A stretch of DNA of 34,146 nucleotides from Colimorpha sp964483145 (GCA_964483145.1 CAZAAK010000017.1:1-34146), one strand, 5' to 3'. Numbered from the stretch's first letter, positions 18,516 to 27,024 are shown. Numbers and translations are program-made. Notes: a model not told the origin generated them from the sequence alone.

Positions 18516-18989
18516 ATGGCAGAAATAAAATATTATAGTGAAGAAGGTCTTCAGAACCTCAAAGATGAACTTCATCATCTGATTGCCGTTGATAGACCGG
18601 CTGCGGCTGCTGCTATTGCTGAAGCTCGTGACAAAGGTGATTTGTCTGAGAATGCCGAGTACGATGCTGCCAAGGAAGCTCAAGGCCATCTGGAAGCCCG
18701 TATTTCCAAACTTCAAGAATTAGTAGCGAATGCGCGGTTACTTGATGAATCTAAAATAGATGTATCCAAAGTCTTGCTCCTTTCTAAAATCACTATTCGC
18801 AATATTAAGAACAATATGAAACAGTCCTACACCATTGTTCCTGAGAGTGAGGCTAATCTTAAGGAGTCTAAAATTTCCGTCACTTCACCCTTTGCGCAGG
18901 CATTCTTGGGGAAGCGGGCTGGGGAGGTGGTTGATGTGATTGTCCCTGCTGGCAAGATGCAATTTGAGATTCTGACAGTTGAGCGCTAA
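18516..18989 (+). CDS. greA: Transcription elongation factor GreA
   Basis: GreA enters the secondary channel of RNA polymerase and stimulates cleavage of backtracked RNA. The protein has the standard length of 157 residues from the ATG at 18516 (MAEIKYYSEEGLQNLKDEL). An upstream in-frame ATG at 18477 is rejected because it sits in the preceding terminator. The N-terminal coiled coil carries the tip motif GDLSENAEYDAAKEAQ with the acidic residues that coordinate catalytic Mg. The C-terminal FKBP-like domain (VPESEANLKESKISVTSPFA, GEVVDVIVPAG) is complete. It is transcribed apart from the preceding operon and has its own downstream hairpin. No clear -7 box is seen in the short leader. Confidence 0.97.
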   Translation: MAEIKYYSEEGLQNLKDELHHLIAVDRPAAAAAIAEARDKGDLSENAEYDAAKEAQGHLEARISKLQELVANARLLDESKIDVSKVLLLSKITIRNIKNNMKQSYTIVPESEANLKESKISVTSPFAQAFLGKRAGEVVDVIVPAGKMQFEILTVER

Positions 18990-19006
18990 AGTTTGGCAAT
19001 AAGAAC

Positions 19007-19040
19007 AGAGACCTCCTTTTTTGTGGGGGTCTCTATTTTG
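19007..19040 (+). terminator. Intrinsic terminator after greA
   Basis: A hairpin with arms close to AGAGACCTCC and GGGGGTCTCT (one T-G pair) around a T-rich loop, followed by ATTTTG, about 18 bp after the greA stop. It would fall inside the YqaA-like gene if that gene began at the TTG at 18993, which argues for a later start there. Confidence 0.7.
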
Positions 19041-19049
19041 TTAGTTCTT

Positions 19050-19502
19050 GTGTTGGATTTCCTTCAGACCTATGGTATTTGGGGTCTCTTCTTTGGCTCT
19101 TTTTTGGCAGCAACGGTAGTGCCATTTTCTTCTGATGCCCTTTATGCTGGGGTACTCTGTGCGGGATGTAATCCTGTGACTTGTCTGCTTGTAGGTTCTT
19201 TGGGTAATTGGCTTGGTGGACTTACATCTTTTGGCATAGGTTGGCTTGGCCGTTGGTCGTGGATTGAGAAATGGTTCCATGTCACACAAGAAAAACTCGA
19301 GCATCAGCGTAGCCGCATAAACCGTTGGGGCGCGTGGTTGGCTTTACTTGCTTGGCTTCCATTCGTGGGTGACGTTTTCGCTATTGCTTTGGGTTTTTAT
19401 CGCATTTCTCCTGTTAAGGTGGGCATTCTGATGCTCATTGGCAAGTTTCTTCGTTTTTTAGGTTGGACTGTTCTTTTTTACTATCTAGGTTGGACTGTAT
19501 AG
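19050..19502 (+). CDS. YqaA-like small membrane protein of the DedA/VTT type
   Basis: An integral membrane protein of about 150 residues resembling the YqaA family, related to DedA/VTT proteins. Visible segments are LQTYGIWGLFFGSFLAATVV with PFSSDALYAG (family P-x-S/P-[SD]-[AE] helix break), a Gly-rich helix GNWLGGLTSFGIGWLGRW, an amphipathic stretch with EKWFHVTQEKLE, and the re-entrant-like WLPFVGDVFAIALGF with the Pro and Gly typical of the superfamily. The start is uncertain: no ATG is available. The frame is open from TTG 18993, but the greA terminator covers that part, so GTG 19050 or TTG 19053 is preferred because it places the start just before the first conserved helix. Its function is unknown, perhaps lipid or small-molecule transport. 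Confidence 0.75.
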   Translation: MLDFLQTYGIWGLFFGSFLAATVVPFSSDALYAGVLCAGCNPVTCLLVGSLGNWLGGLTSFGIGWLGRWSWIEKWFHVTQEKLEHQRSRINRWGAWLALLAWLPFVGDVFAIALGFYRISPVKVGILMLIGKFLRFLGWTVLFYYLGWTV

Positions 19503-19576
19503 CACTTCAAATCAACCATCTTTGGGAGTTGTTAATAACTTCTGAAATAGCTTTAGCCTATTGTACTAATAACTTT

Positions 19577-19969
19577 TTATTCAAAGTTGGCAGCTAAGTC
19601 TGCGGCTAGTTGTCGAAATTCTTCATCGGTCAGTTTAATGTGATTGTGAAAATTCATGTCGCCTTCATTTTGGAGGGGAATTAGGTGGATATGCGCGTGC
19701 GGCACCTCTAGCCCCAATATAGCAACACCTACCTTTTTGCAAGGACATACTTTTTTGATGCTTTTTGCCACGCGGCGGGCGAATTGAGCTAAAAGGCAAT
19801 ACTGTTGTTCGTCCATGTCGAACAGATAGTCTACCTCTTTTTTTGGAATGCACAGAACGTGCCCTTTTTGAACAGGGTTGATGTCTAGAAAGGCGAAACA
19901 GTTCTCTGTTTCAGCAACTTTATAGCAGGGTATTTCCCCAGCAATGATTTTTGAAAATATTGATGCCAT
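19577..19969 (-). CDS. HIT family nucleotide-binding protein
   Basis: A 130-residue histidine-triad protein, probably a nucleoside phosphoramidate or dinucleotide hydrolase acting in the cytoplasm. The start MASIFSKIIAGEIP at 19969 is the canonical family N-terminus; an ATG 60 bp upstream would overlap the purM end and is rejected. FLDINPVQKGHVLCIPKK near 28-45 and the histidine triad PHAHIHLIP near 90-98 are present. The loop before the triad reads GVAILGLEV rather than the N-G-x-x-A-G-Q of many HINT proteins; I recall this form from Bacteroidota. It follows purM by 56 bp on the same strand and is probably co-transcribed with it. Confidence 0.95.
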   Translation of the reverse strand: MASIFSKIIAGEIPCYKVAETENCFAFLDINPVQKGHVLCIPKKEVDYLFDMDEQQYCLLAQFARRVAKSIKKVCPCKKVGVAILGLEVPHAHIHLIPLQNEGDMNFHNHIKLTDEEFRQLAADLAANFE

Positions 19970-20025
19970 AATTTTGGTATTTACTGTTTTTAGCGGATGC
20001 AATAGGTTCGTTGCCTCCGCTGTGT

Positions 20026-21198
20026 TCAATTGTTGTAGGTAAAAGTTCCGTTTTCGGTGCGCACGGTTACTTGTGGGTCTTGGTGCTCTTCCACGTGTCC
20101 GATGATTTGGGCATCCACGTTGAAGCTTTTGGAAATTTTTATGATGCCTTCGGCAGATTTTTCATCGGTATATATTTCCATGCGGTGGCCCATGTTAAAC
20201 ACCTTGTACATTTCTTTCCACTCAGTGCCGCTCTCTTCGTGTATCACCTTAAACAGTGGAGGAATAGGAAAGAGGTTGTCCTTTATCACATGTAGGTTAT
20301 CTATAAAGTGGAGTACCTTGGTTTGGGCACCACCGCTACAGTGAACCATACCGCTAATTTGGTCGCGGTATTCGTCCAAAATTCTACGTATGATAGGAGC
20401 GTAGGTGCGTGTAGGGGAGAGGACTAACTTGCCGGTGTCCACATTAGCTATGGTTGTAGGGTCGGTCAGGCGTCGGCTACCGCAGTACACCACATCTTTT
20501 GGTAGGTCTTGGTCGTAGCTCATGGGATAATTTTCGGCGTAATATTTGGAGAATACGTCATGGCGTGCTGAAGTCAGACCGTTGCTACCCATGCCGCCGT
20601 TGTATTCGGTCTCATAGGTTGCCTGTCCGAAGGAGGCTAAACCCACGATGACATTGCCGGCGTGTATGTGTGCATTGTCTATTACATTGGATCGTTTCAT
20701 TCTTGCTGTAACCGTAGAGTCTACGATAATGGTGCGTACTAAATCCCCCACATCAGCTGTTTCACCGCCGGTTAGGTAAATGCCAATGCCCAATTCGCGC
20801 ATTTGGTGTAGGAACTCTTCTGTACCGTTGATAATTGCACTGATAACTTCGCCCGGTACAAGATTTTTGTTGCGTCCGATGGTGGATGAGAGTAAAATGT
20901 TGTCTGTTGCGCCTACACACAACAAGTCGTCCAAATTCATTACTACGGCATCTATGGCTATGCCTTTCCATACGCTCAAGTCGCCTGTCTCTTTCCAGTA
21001 GAGGTAAGCCAGTGACGATTTTGTGCCGGCACCGTCGGCGTGCATGATGTTGCAATAGGCTTCGTTTCCGCCCAAATAGTCAGGAATAATTTTGCAAAAG
21101 GCTTTTGGAAATAGACCCTTATCAATGTTTTTTATGGCGTTGTGAACATCCTCTTTTGAGGCAGAGACTCCTCGTAAATTGTATTTTATTGTATCCAT
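20026..21198 (-). CDS. purM: Phosphoribosylformylglycinamidine cyclo-ligase (AIR synthase)
   Basis: PurM closes the imidazole ring of aminoimidazole ribotide using ATP in purine synthesis. The 390-residue protein shows the PurM-like ATP-binding fold: ADGAGTKSSLAYLYWKETGD near 54-73, the Asp-rich AIDAVVMNLDDLLCVGA near 82-98, TGGETADVGDLVRTIIVDST near 143-162, and GLASFGQATYETEYNGGMGS near 188. In the C-terminal half are GMVHCSGGAQTKVLHF and FNMGHRMEIYT. It is longer than the roughly 345 residues of the E. coli enzyme; I recall this longer variant from Bacteroidota. The gene diverges from rpsO and has a leader of about 130 nt with a repeated box (see findings). Confidence 0.94.
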   Translation of the reverse strand: MDTIKYNLRGVSASKEDVHNAIKNIDKGLFPKAFCKIIPDYLGGNEAYCNIMHADGAGTKSSLAYLYWKETGDLSVWKGIAIDAVVMNLDDLLCVGATDNILLSSTIGRNKNLVPGEVISAIINGTEEFLHQMRELGIGIYLTGGETADVGDLVRTIIVDSTVTARMKRSNVIDNAHIHAGNVIVGLASFGQATYETEYNGGMGSNGLTSARHDVFSKYYAENYPMSYDQDLPKDVVYCGSRRLTDPTTIANVDTGKLVLSPTRTYAPIIRRILDEYRDQISGMVHCSGGAQTKVLHFIDNLHVIKDNLFPIPPLFKVIHEESGTEWKEMYKVFNMGHRMEIYTDEKSAEGIIKISKSFNVDAQIIGHVEEHQDPQVTVRTENGTFTYNN

Positions 21199-21239
21199 AG
21201 GCTTGTTTTGTTGTCTGCAGGGAACTCATATGCGGGCAA

Positions 21240-21306
21240 AAATCTGCAAAAAAAAGGTATCAAAACGGATAATTTTCAGCATAATGTCCACAAATCTGCA
21301 AAAAAA
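21240..21306. repeat. Two copies of AAATCTGCAAAAAAA in the purM leader
   Basis: AAATCTGCAAAAAAA occurs at 21240-21254 and again at 21292-21306, same orientation, 52 bp apart start to start. Both lie between the purM -7 box and the purM start codon, so they would be in the 5' leader RNA (as TTTTTTTGCAGATTT). Confidence 0.6.
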
Positions 21307-21328
21307 TAGTCTTTCTGTTTTCAAGTTG

Positions 21329-21336
21329 CAAAGATA
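21329..21336 (-). promoter_or_regulatory. Candidate -7 box of purM
   Basis: TATCTTTG on the minus strand matches TAnnTTTG exactly. A TTTC at about 20 bp upstream could serve as a weak -33 element. The implied leader before the purM ATG is about 120-130 nt. Confidence 0.6.
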
Positions 21337-21459
21337 CTACTTTTTTTTATATGACTGAAAAAAAGAATATTACTCATTTCAATTTATCTCCAACTTTCTT
21401 AATGGAAGTTAAATTCCATCTTTTTTTGTGAAGAGTCTTTTCAATTGAAAAAAAAGTTG

Positions 21460-21467
21460 TACTTTTG
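21460..21467 (+). promoter_or_regulatory. Candidate -7 box of rpsO
   Basis: TACTTTTG matches TAnnTTTG, 49 bp before the rpsO start codon. The -33 element is not clear; TCTTTTC lies about 19 bp upstream. Confidence 0.55.
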
Positions 21468-21515
21468 CAACCGATTTCAAGAGATAAAAAGAACGAAAAA
21501 ATCAACATAAACAAC

Positions 21516-21785
21516 ATGTATCTGACTAAGGAAAAGAAAGAAGAAATATTTGCTGAGTATGGCAAAAACGCACAGGATACCGGTTCTGTTGAAGCGCAGA
21601 TTGCCCTCTTTACCTATAGAATTCAGCGTCTCACGGAGTTGATGAAGAAGAATAGGAAAGATCAGGTGAGCGAGCGCGCTTTGGTGGCAATGGTTGGTAA
21701 ACGTCGCCGTCTCTTGGATTATCTCAAGGATGTTGACATTGAGCGCTACCGTGCCATCATCAAGAAGTTGAACTTGAGAAAGTAA
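21516..21785 (+). CDS. rpsO: 30S ribosomal protein S15
   Basis: S15 binds the central domain of 16S rRNA early in 30S assembly. The ATG at 21516 gives the standard 89 residues (MYLTKEKKEEIFAEYG); an in-frame ATG 51 bp upstream is rejected because it lies at the -7 box and adds a non-family tail. The rRNA-contacting segments DTGSVEAQIALFTYRIQRL and GKRRRLLDYLKDVDIERYR are intact. The gene is followed by a terminator and then pnp, the conserved rpsO-pnp order seen in many bacteria. S15 represses its own mRNA in several bacteria, but I did not find a clear S15-binding fold in the roughly 40-nt leader. Confidence 0.98.
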   Translation: MYLTKEKKEEIFAEYGKNAQDTGSVEAQIALFTYRIQRLTELMKKNRKDQVSERALVAMVGKRRRLLDYLKDVDIERYRAIIKKLNLRK

Positions 21786-21814
21786 TAGTTTTTCATATTT
21801 ATTTGGTTATGGCT

Positions 21815-21846
21815 GAGACTCCTGGGTTCTCCGGGAGTCTCTTTTT
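21815..21846 (+). terminator. Intrinsic terminator between rpsO and pnp
   Basis: An 11-bp stem (GAGACTCCTGG / CCGGGAGTCTC, one T-G pair) with a 5-nt loop GTTCT, followed by TTTTT. It starts 30 bp after the rpsO stop and lies about 70 bp before pnp, so it probably attenuates rather than blocks read-through into pnp, as there is no obvious TAnnTTTG box between. Confidence 0.8.
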
Positions 21847-21916
21847 CAATCAACGACCAAAGTGCTTTCTGCACGGTGCAGGAAGTAGAGGATTCAAAGA
21901 AACAGAAAGAACAAAA

Positions 21917-24145
21917 ATGAACATTATCAACAAGAAATTCGATCTCGGCGATGGCCGAATGATTGAAATTGAAACAGGTAAACTTGCCAAACAGGCAGAC
22001 GGTGCTGCTGTTGTGCGTATGAATGATACAATGCTTCTCGCTACAGTATGTTCCAAGCGTGAAGTTGGCGAGAACGTCGATTTTATGCCGCTTACCGTTG
22101 ACTACCAGGAAAAATATGCTGCTATGGGGCGTTTCCCTGGTGGTTTTTTCAAGCGCGAAGCTCGTCCATCGGAGCATGAGATTCTTATTGCTCGCCTTGT
22201 AGACCGAGCTCTTCGTCCATTGTTCCCCGATAATTTCCACGCCGAGGTTCAAGTTCAAATCACCCTTATTTCCGGTGATAGGGAGACTATGCCAGATCAG
22301 CTTGCCGCTCTTGCCGCTGCTTCAGCTCTAGCAGTTTCAGATATTCCATTCAATGGACCAGTTTCAGAAGTTCGTGTATCCTATCTTGACGGTGATTATA
22401 TCATCAATACCCCCACTTTAGACATTGAGCGTGCGGATCTTGACCTCATAGTTGCTGCTACCGAAGAAAATATCATGATGGTGGAGGGTGAGATGAAAGA
22501 GGTTAGTGAAGATGTTATGTTAGGTGCCCTTAAGGCCGCTCATGAGGCTATCAAGATTCAATGTCGTGCCATTGCAGAACTCACCGTCGAAGCCGGTAAG
22601 ACCGAGAAACGTGAGTATTGCCACGAGGTTAACGACGAGGAACTCCGCCAGCGGTTGCATGATGACGTTTATCAAAAATGCTATGATTTCTCCAAGCGAG
22701 GAATTGCCAATAAGCAGCAACGAGAAGAGGGCTTTGATGCTATTAAGCAAGAGTTTATTGACGCCAACTATACTGATGAGACCCTCACAGAGGAAATAAA
22801 GTTCATGATTGACAGATATTACCACGACACCGAGCGTGAAGCTATGCGTGACATGGTTCTAACAGAGCGCACTCGTCTTGATGGTCGTCGGCTTGACGAA
22901 ATTCGCCCTCTTTGGAGTGAAGTCAGTTATTTGCCGTCGGCGCACGGTAGTGCTATATTTACTCGTGGCGAAACTCAATCCTTGAGTACCGTCACCCTCG
23001 GTACAAAACTTGATGAGCAGGTTATCGATGGTGCCGTTGTCGAAGGCACCCGCCGTTTTCTCCTTCACTACAATTTCCCAGGTTTTGCTACTGGTGAGGT
23101 TAAGGGTAATCGTGGGCTTAGTCGACGCGAGGTGGGTCACGGTCATCTTGCTTGGCGTGCTCTTAAGGAGGTTCTGCCATCCGAGACTGAGTGCCCTTAT
23201 ACGATTCGTGTTGTTTCCGATATTCTCGAGTCCAATGGTTCTAGTTCGATGGCAACTGTCTGTGCAGGGTGCCTGGCCTTGATGGATGCAGGTGTTAAGA
23301 TTCGTAAACCGGTTGCCGGCATTGCAATGGGTCTTATCAGCAAGGGCGACAAGTGGGCTGTATTGAGTGATATTCTCGGTGATGAGGACCATCTAGGCGA
23401 CATGGATTTCAAAGTCTGTGGTACTCGTGACGGTATTACCGCCTGTCAGATGGACATAAAGGTTGACGGTCTCAGCTACGATGTTCTTGCCAAGGCTTTG
23501 GAACAAGCCCGTCAAGGTCGTCTCTACATTCTTGACCACATTCAGAGTACCATCTCTGAACCCCGTGAGGATTACAAACCCTTTGTTCCTCGTATAGTTC
23601 AAATCGAAATTCCAAAGGATTTTATTGGTGCTGTTATTGGCAAAGGTGGTGAGGTTATCCAAAAGATTCAAAAGGAAACTAATTCCATTGTCAACATTGA
23701 AGAGAAGGGTGACTTAGGTATCGTTGACATCGCAGCCGTCAACAAGGAGTCCATAGATGCTGCTCTCAAGTGGATTAAGGAGATTTGCACTGTACCTGAG
23801 GTTGGGCAGGTCTATGATGCCAAAGTCGTTAGCATTGTTGAATTTGGCGCTTTTCTAGAGTATCTCCCTGGTAAGGAGGGCTTGATGCACATTAGTGAGT
23901 ACGATTGGAAACGTACGGACACTTTGGAAGGTCTCTTGAAAGAAGGCGATATTGTCAAGGTTAAGATTATTGCCATCGATGAGAAGAACAATAAACTCAA
24001 GCTCAGTCGCAAGGCTCTCCTACCTAAACCAGAGGGCTATGTTGAGGAAGATCGTCCCCGTGCTCCTCATCGCGAAGGCTCTCGTGGCCCTCGTCGTGAG
24101 GGGGGTGATCGTCGCCGTAGCGATGGGAATGACCGTAGAAGATAA
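21917..24145 (+). CDS. pnp: Polyribonucleotide nucleotidyltransferase (PNPase)
   Basis: PNPase degrades RNA 3' to 5' by phosphorolysis and takes part in mRNA turnover. The start MNIINKKFDLGDGRMIEIET at 21917 gives 742 residues; a longer frame from 21803 is rejected because it would translate the rpsO terminator. The domains are in the usual order: first RNase PH domain (about 1-145, with FFKREARPSEHEIL), a helical linker, the second RNase PH domain (GRRLDEIRPLWSEVSYLPSA through EILESNGSSSM-type VSDILESNGSSSMATVC), a KH domain near 564 with GAVIGKGGEVIQKI, and an S1 domain near 628-705 (EFGAFLEYLPGKEGLMHISE). The end is a basic Arg/Gly tail of about 30 residues (HREGSRGPRREGGDRRRS) that probably adds RNA affinity. 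Confidence 0.98.
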   Translation: MNIINKKFDLGDGRMIEIETGKLAKQADGAAVVRMNDTMLLATVCSKREVGENVDFMPLTVDYQEKYAAMGRFPGGFFKREARPSEHEILIARLVDRALRPLFPDNFHAEVQVQITLISGDRETMPDQLAALAAASALAVSDIPFNGPVSEVRVSYLDGDYIINTPTLDIERADLDLIVAATEENIMMVEGEMKEVSEDVMLGALKAAHEAIKIQCRAIAELTVEAGKTEKREYCHEVNDEELRQRLHDDVYQKCYDFSKRGIANKQQREEGFDAIKQEFIDANYTDETLTEEIKFMIDRYYHDTEREAMRDMVLTERTRLDGRRLDEIRPLWSEVSYLPSAHGSAIFTRGETQSLSTVTLGTKLDEQVIDGAVVEGTRRFLLHYNFPGFATGEVKGNRGLSRREVGHGHLAWRALKEVLPSETECPYTIRVVSDILESNGSSSMATVCAGCLALMDAGVKIRKPVAGIAMGLISKGDKWAVLSDILGDEDHLGDMDFKVCGTRDGITACQMDIKVDGLSYDVLAKALEQARQGRLYILDHIQSTISEPREDYKPFVPRIVQIEIPKDFIGAVIGKGGEVIQKIQKETNSIVNIEEKGDLGIVDIAAVNKESIDAALKWIKEICTVPEVGQVYDAKVVSIVEFGAFLEYLPGKEGLMHISEYDWKRTDTLEGLLKEGDIVKVKIIAIDEKNNKLKLSRKALLPKPEGYVEEDRPRAPHREGSRGPRREGGDRRRSDGNDRRR

Positions 24146-24249
24146 AAAATAAAAAAATGCCTATCGTACACAATAAAAAAATAAAAGATAGGTTATATAC
24201 AAGGTGTTTGTTTTTGACAACCTAATTCTTCGTTGAGCAGACACCGTAT

Positions 24250-24322
24250 GCGATAGTAGCTCAGTTGGCAGAGCGGCGGCTTCCCAAGCCGCAGGTCGCG
24301 GGTTCGAACCCCGTCTATCGCT
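24250..24322 (+). tRNA. tRNA-Gly, anticodon CCC
   Basis: A 73-nt cloverleaf: acceptor GCGATAG pairs with CTATCGC, D arm GCTC...GAGC with loop AGTTGGCA, anticodon stem GCGGC/GCCGC with loop TTCCCAA (anticodon CCC at 34-36), and T arm with loop TTCGAAC. Glycine identity is supported by U73 as discriminator, C35-C36, and the G1-C72 and C2-G71 pairs. CCA is not encoded. The codon read is GGG. It stands alone, 104 bp after pnp. Confidence 0.96.
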
Positions 24323-24715
24323 CGAGCAAGTTCTCATTTTATTTTTTTTCTCTTACCTATTTTGCTTTCTGCTCCGCAAAATTTGAGTGGTAGGGCGGGT
24401 TTCTTTTGTATATAGCTGTGAACGCTAGTTGTGATACTTAATTGCTTGAGGTTGTGTGTGCGCTTTTGGCTTCCATCACCTTATAGTTTACAAAGTGATT
24501 GTATGATGTTACATTTTGCAAGGTAACGTCCATTCTCTAGCTCGCGGATGATTTATCTTTGCTGGAAATATTCTTTGCCAAAATATATTTATACCGAATA
24601 TCTTTTGTAACTTTGCAAATGCGTGAGGGTGTGACCTTTTGGGTGCAAGAAATTTGAAGACAATAAAATAAAGCAAAATATCGAATCATAAAATATTAAA
24701 TATCAAATCTAACGA
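24323..24715. other. Gene-free stretch between tRNA-Gly and the YitT gene
   Basis: 393 bp with no credible coding region. A T-rich run just after the tRNA (24335-24352) may help end its transcript. Two exact TAnnTTTG boxes, TATCTTTG at 24554-24561 and TAACTTTG at 24608-24615, make this the likely promoter region for the YitT gene; neither has a convincing -33 element. Confidence 0.5.
24608..24615 (+). promoter_or_regulatory. Candidate -7 box of the YitT-family gene
   Basis: TAACTTTG fits TAnnTTTG and lies about 100 bp before the start codon, giving a leader of roughly 95 nt. A second box, TATCTTTG, lies 54 bp further upstream. Confidence 0.45.
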
Positions 24716-25666
24716 ATGGAAAAAAATAACTTCAAACGAGAGGTTTTCTCTTATCTATTACTTATCTTGGGTAGTGCACTCTTTGCTGCGGGCGATGTGA
24801 TGTTTGTAAACCCCTACCTTTTAGCTCCGGGCGGTACTTATGGCTTGTCTAACGTCTTCAACACACTTTGGCCTTGGAAGATCTCCTACTATGCTATTTG
24901 TATGGACATTCCTCTGTTGATTATTGGCACCATTATCCTGGGGCCCCGCTTTGGCGTCAAGACGGTGATTTCCACTATACTTATCTTTGCCTTCACATGG
25001 CTTTTCGAGACAACTTGGGGTTATAATCCCGTTATCCATGAGGGTGAAATTCTTGCTTCCAACTCTGTTGACGTAGCTGACGGTATGGTTCAGATTGTCA
25101 ATGGTGGTGGTTGGTTCGTTCCTGATTATTTTCTCAATACTGTAGTAGCTGGTCTAATCTATGGTCTTGCTATTGGTCTGATTTTCCGTGCTGGTGCCAC
25201 TTCCGGTGGTAGTGACATAATTTCTATGATTATTCATAAGTACACCAAAATTTCGCTCGGTACATTGGTGCTTATTGTCGACAGTTGCATCACTCTCACT
25301 ACTCTTGTGGCATTTGGTGACATACGTCTGCCCATCTACTCAATTATTCTTATCTTCATTGAGAGTAAGATTATAGATGTAGTGGTAGACGGTACCAAGA
25401 GCTATAAAACAGCCCTTATCGTCACCGACCGGGCTGAGTTTGTGCGGGATTATATTCTCAATGATCTTCACCGCGGTGGCACTTGTATCACAGGCATGGG
25501 ACTTTATAATGGTACTGAACGCAAGATTATCTATGTAACAATGGAGCGTGCCGACTTTATTAAACTCCGGTCGAATCTCCGCCGCCTTGATCCTGCGGCT
25601 TTCGTGAATGTCATTGACAGTTCTGAGATTATGGGTAACGGTTTCAAGGCGTTGCCTGCAGAATAG
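24716..25666 (+). CDS. YitT family membrane protein
   Basis: A 316-residue integral membrane protein of the YitT/DUF2179 family, whose transport role is not established. The N-terminal part has five or six membrane helices, with the family signature helix GSALFAAGDVMFVNPYLLAP-GGTYGLSNV near 18-45 and FRAGATSGGSDIISMIIHKY near 160. From about 228 a soluble DUF2179 domain follows (KTALIVTDRAEFVRDYILND, GMGLYNGTERKIIYVTMERA, FVNVIDSSEIMGNGF), which resembles ACT-like or PII-like sensor folds. The domain order and length are normal. It stands 90 bp upstream of the glycosyltransferase gene. Confidence 0.92.
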   Translation: MEKNNFKREVFSYLLLILGSALFAAGDVMFVNPYLLAPGGTYGLSNVFNTLWPWKISYYAICMDIPLLIIGTIILGPRFGVKTVISTILIFAFTWLFETTWGYNPVIHEGEILASNSVDVADGMVQIVNGGGWFVPDYFLNTVVAGLIYGLAIGLIFRAGATSGGSDIISMIIHKYTKISLGTLVLIVDSCITLTTLVAFGDIRLPIYSIILIFIESKIIDVVVDGTKSYKTALIVTDRAEFVRDYILNDLHRGGTCITGMGLYNGTERKIIYVTMERADFIKLRSNLRRLDPAAFVNVIDSSEIMGNGFKALPAE

Positions 25667-25757
25667 ATTGTGGAAATTTGAGGAGCCTCGCAAAGTCTGC
25701 AATGCACGGTGAATCTTCAATCCTAATCCGAAATTTTAAGCAAGGCAATAAGATGAG

Positions 25758-26954
25758 ATGAAAGTACTACAACTCTGTAATAAGCCTCCATATCCGCCTG
25801 TTGATGGTGGTACCTTGGCGATGAATAGCATCACCCAAGGATTGCTTGCGGTGGGGTGTGAAGTACGTGTTCTGTCTGTCTGTAGCGACAAGCATCCTAT
25901 ACTCGGTAGTCGTATGCCGGATGACTATATCAAGGCAACCCACTTTGAGGCGGTATATATCGACTTAGGTATCAATCTTCTTGATGCTGGCGTTTCGTGG
26001 TTGTGTGGCGAGTCGTACCACGTGAAGCGTTTCGTTAGCAAGGATTTTTCAGCCAAACTTAGGTCTGTGTTACAGCAAGAGCAGTTTGATATTGTTCATG
26101 TCGAGAGTATTTTCCTTACGCCATACCTTCCAATCATCCGCAAATATAGCCGTGCGTGTGTCTTGTTGCGCGCTCACAACGTGGAACATCTAATTTGGCA
26201 ACGTGTGGCCAAGAGTGAGCGCAATCCGCTGAAACGTTCTTATTTGAAACATCTCTCGTTGACTCTACGGACCTACGAGTGTGAGCACATCAATGACTAC
26301 GATGGGGTCATCCCTATTACAGATAAGGATGCCGACATTCTGCGCCAAATAGGGTGTCGTAAGCCCATTGTTGCGATTCCTTTCGGTGTGCAACCTGCTG
26401 ATATAGCTGATGTTCCGGTGGAGCCCGACTCAGTTTATCATCTTGGTTCGATGGACTGGATGCCCAATCAAGAAGGCGTGAAGTGGTTTTTGGACAAGGT
26501 GTGGCCTAGGGTACATCGGAGTCTTCCTCAGTTGACTCTCTACCTGGCTGGTCGCAAGATGCCCGATGAGTTAATGAACCTAAAGATGGATGGAGTACGT
26601 GTGGTTGGTGAGGTGCCTGACGCTATGGCGTTCATGGCTTCCAAGCAAATTAATGTAGTGCCCTTGCTTAGTGGTAGTGGAATTCGAGTGAAAATCATTG
26701 AAGCACTGTCGGCAGGCAAAGTTGTTATAACCACAAGTATTGGAGCTGAAGGTATCAATTACACCAATGGCAAAGACTTGTTGATTGCTGATACTCCAGA
26801 ACAGTTTGAGGAACAATTGCGGTGGTGTGTGGAGCATCCAGATTTTTATCAAAAGGTGAGTCAAAACGCTCTTAATCTCATCATACACAAATATGACAAT
26901 GCCATTCTTACTCAGCGGCTTGTACAGTTCTATCGGCATGTAGCGGACAAGTAG
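25758..26954 (+). CDS. Glycosyltransferase, GT4 type
   Basis: A 398-residue GT-B-fold glycosyltransferase without a signal peptide or membrane helix. The N-terminal acceptor-side domain starts KVLQLCNKPPYPPVDGGTLA, with the Gly-rich nucleotide-side loop, and includes FDIVHVESIFLTPYLPIIRK and LLRAHNVEHLIWQRVA. The C-terminal donor-binding domain has YHLGSMDWMPNQEGVKWFLD near 229 and the GT4 signature SGSGIRVKIIEALSAGKVVI near 303-322, with the Glu that contacts the donor sugar. Sugar and acceptor are unknown; envelope polysaccharide or protein glycosylation is plausible. No other sugar genes lie nearby, so it is not part of a visible capsule or LPS cluster. Confidence 0.9.
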   Translation: MKVLQLCNKPPYPPVDGGTLAMNSITQGLLAVGCEVRVLSVCSDKHPILGSRMPDDYIKATHFEAVYIDLGINLLDAGVSWLCGESYHVKRFVSKDFSAKLRSVLQQEQFDIVHVESIFLTPYLPIIRKYSRACVLLRAHNVEHLIWQRVAKSERNPLKRSYLKHLSLTLRTYECEHINDYDGVIPITDKDADILRQIGCRKPIVAIPFGVQPADIADVPVEPDSVYHLGSMDWMPNQEGVKWFLDKVWPRVHRSLPQLTLYLAGRKMPDELMNLKMDGVRVVGEVPDAMAFMASKQINVVPLLSGSGIRVKIIEALSAGKVVITTSIGAEGINYTNGKDLLIADTPEQFEEQLRWCVEHPDFYQKVSQNALNLIIHKYDNAILTQRLVQFYRHVADK

Positions 26955-27024
26955 TATGATGTGTTGGATACAACCCAATTAGAAACAATCGTAGAACTTA
27001 TTAGAACGAAAAATCCAATAAAGT

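Noticed and set aside
21199..21336. Purine riboswitch in the purM leader
   Set aside because: I could not find the three-way junction or conserved loop bases of the purine class; only a repeated short box is visible.
21803..21916. N-terminal extension of PNPase
   Set aside because: It would translate the rpsO terminator hairpin, and the family N-terminus begins at 21917.
24159..24192. Terminator after pnp (CCTATC / GATAGG)
   Set aside because: The stem is only 6 bp with a 21-nt AT-rich loop and no T tract, too weak to support.
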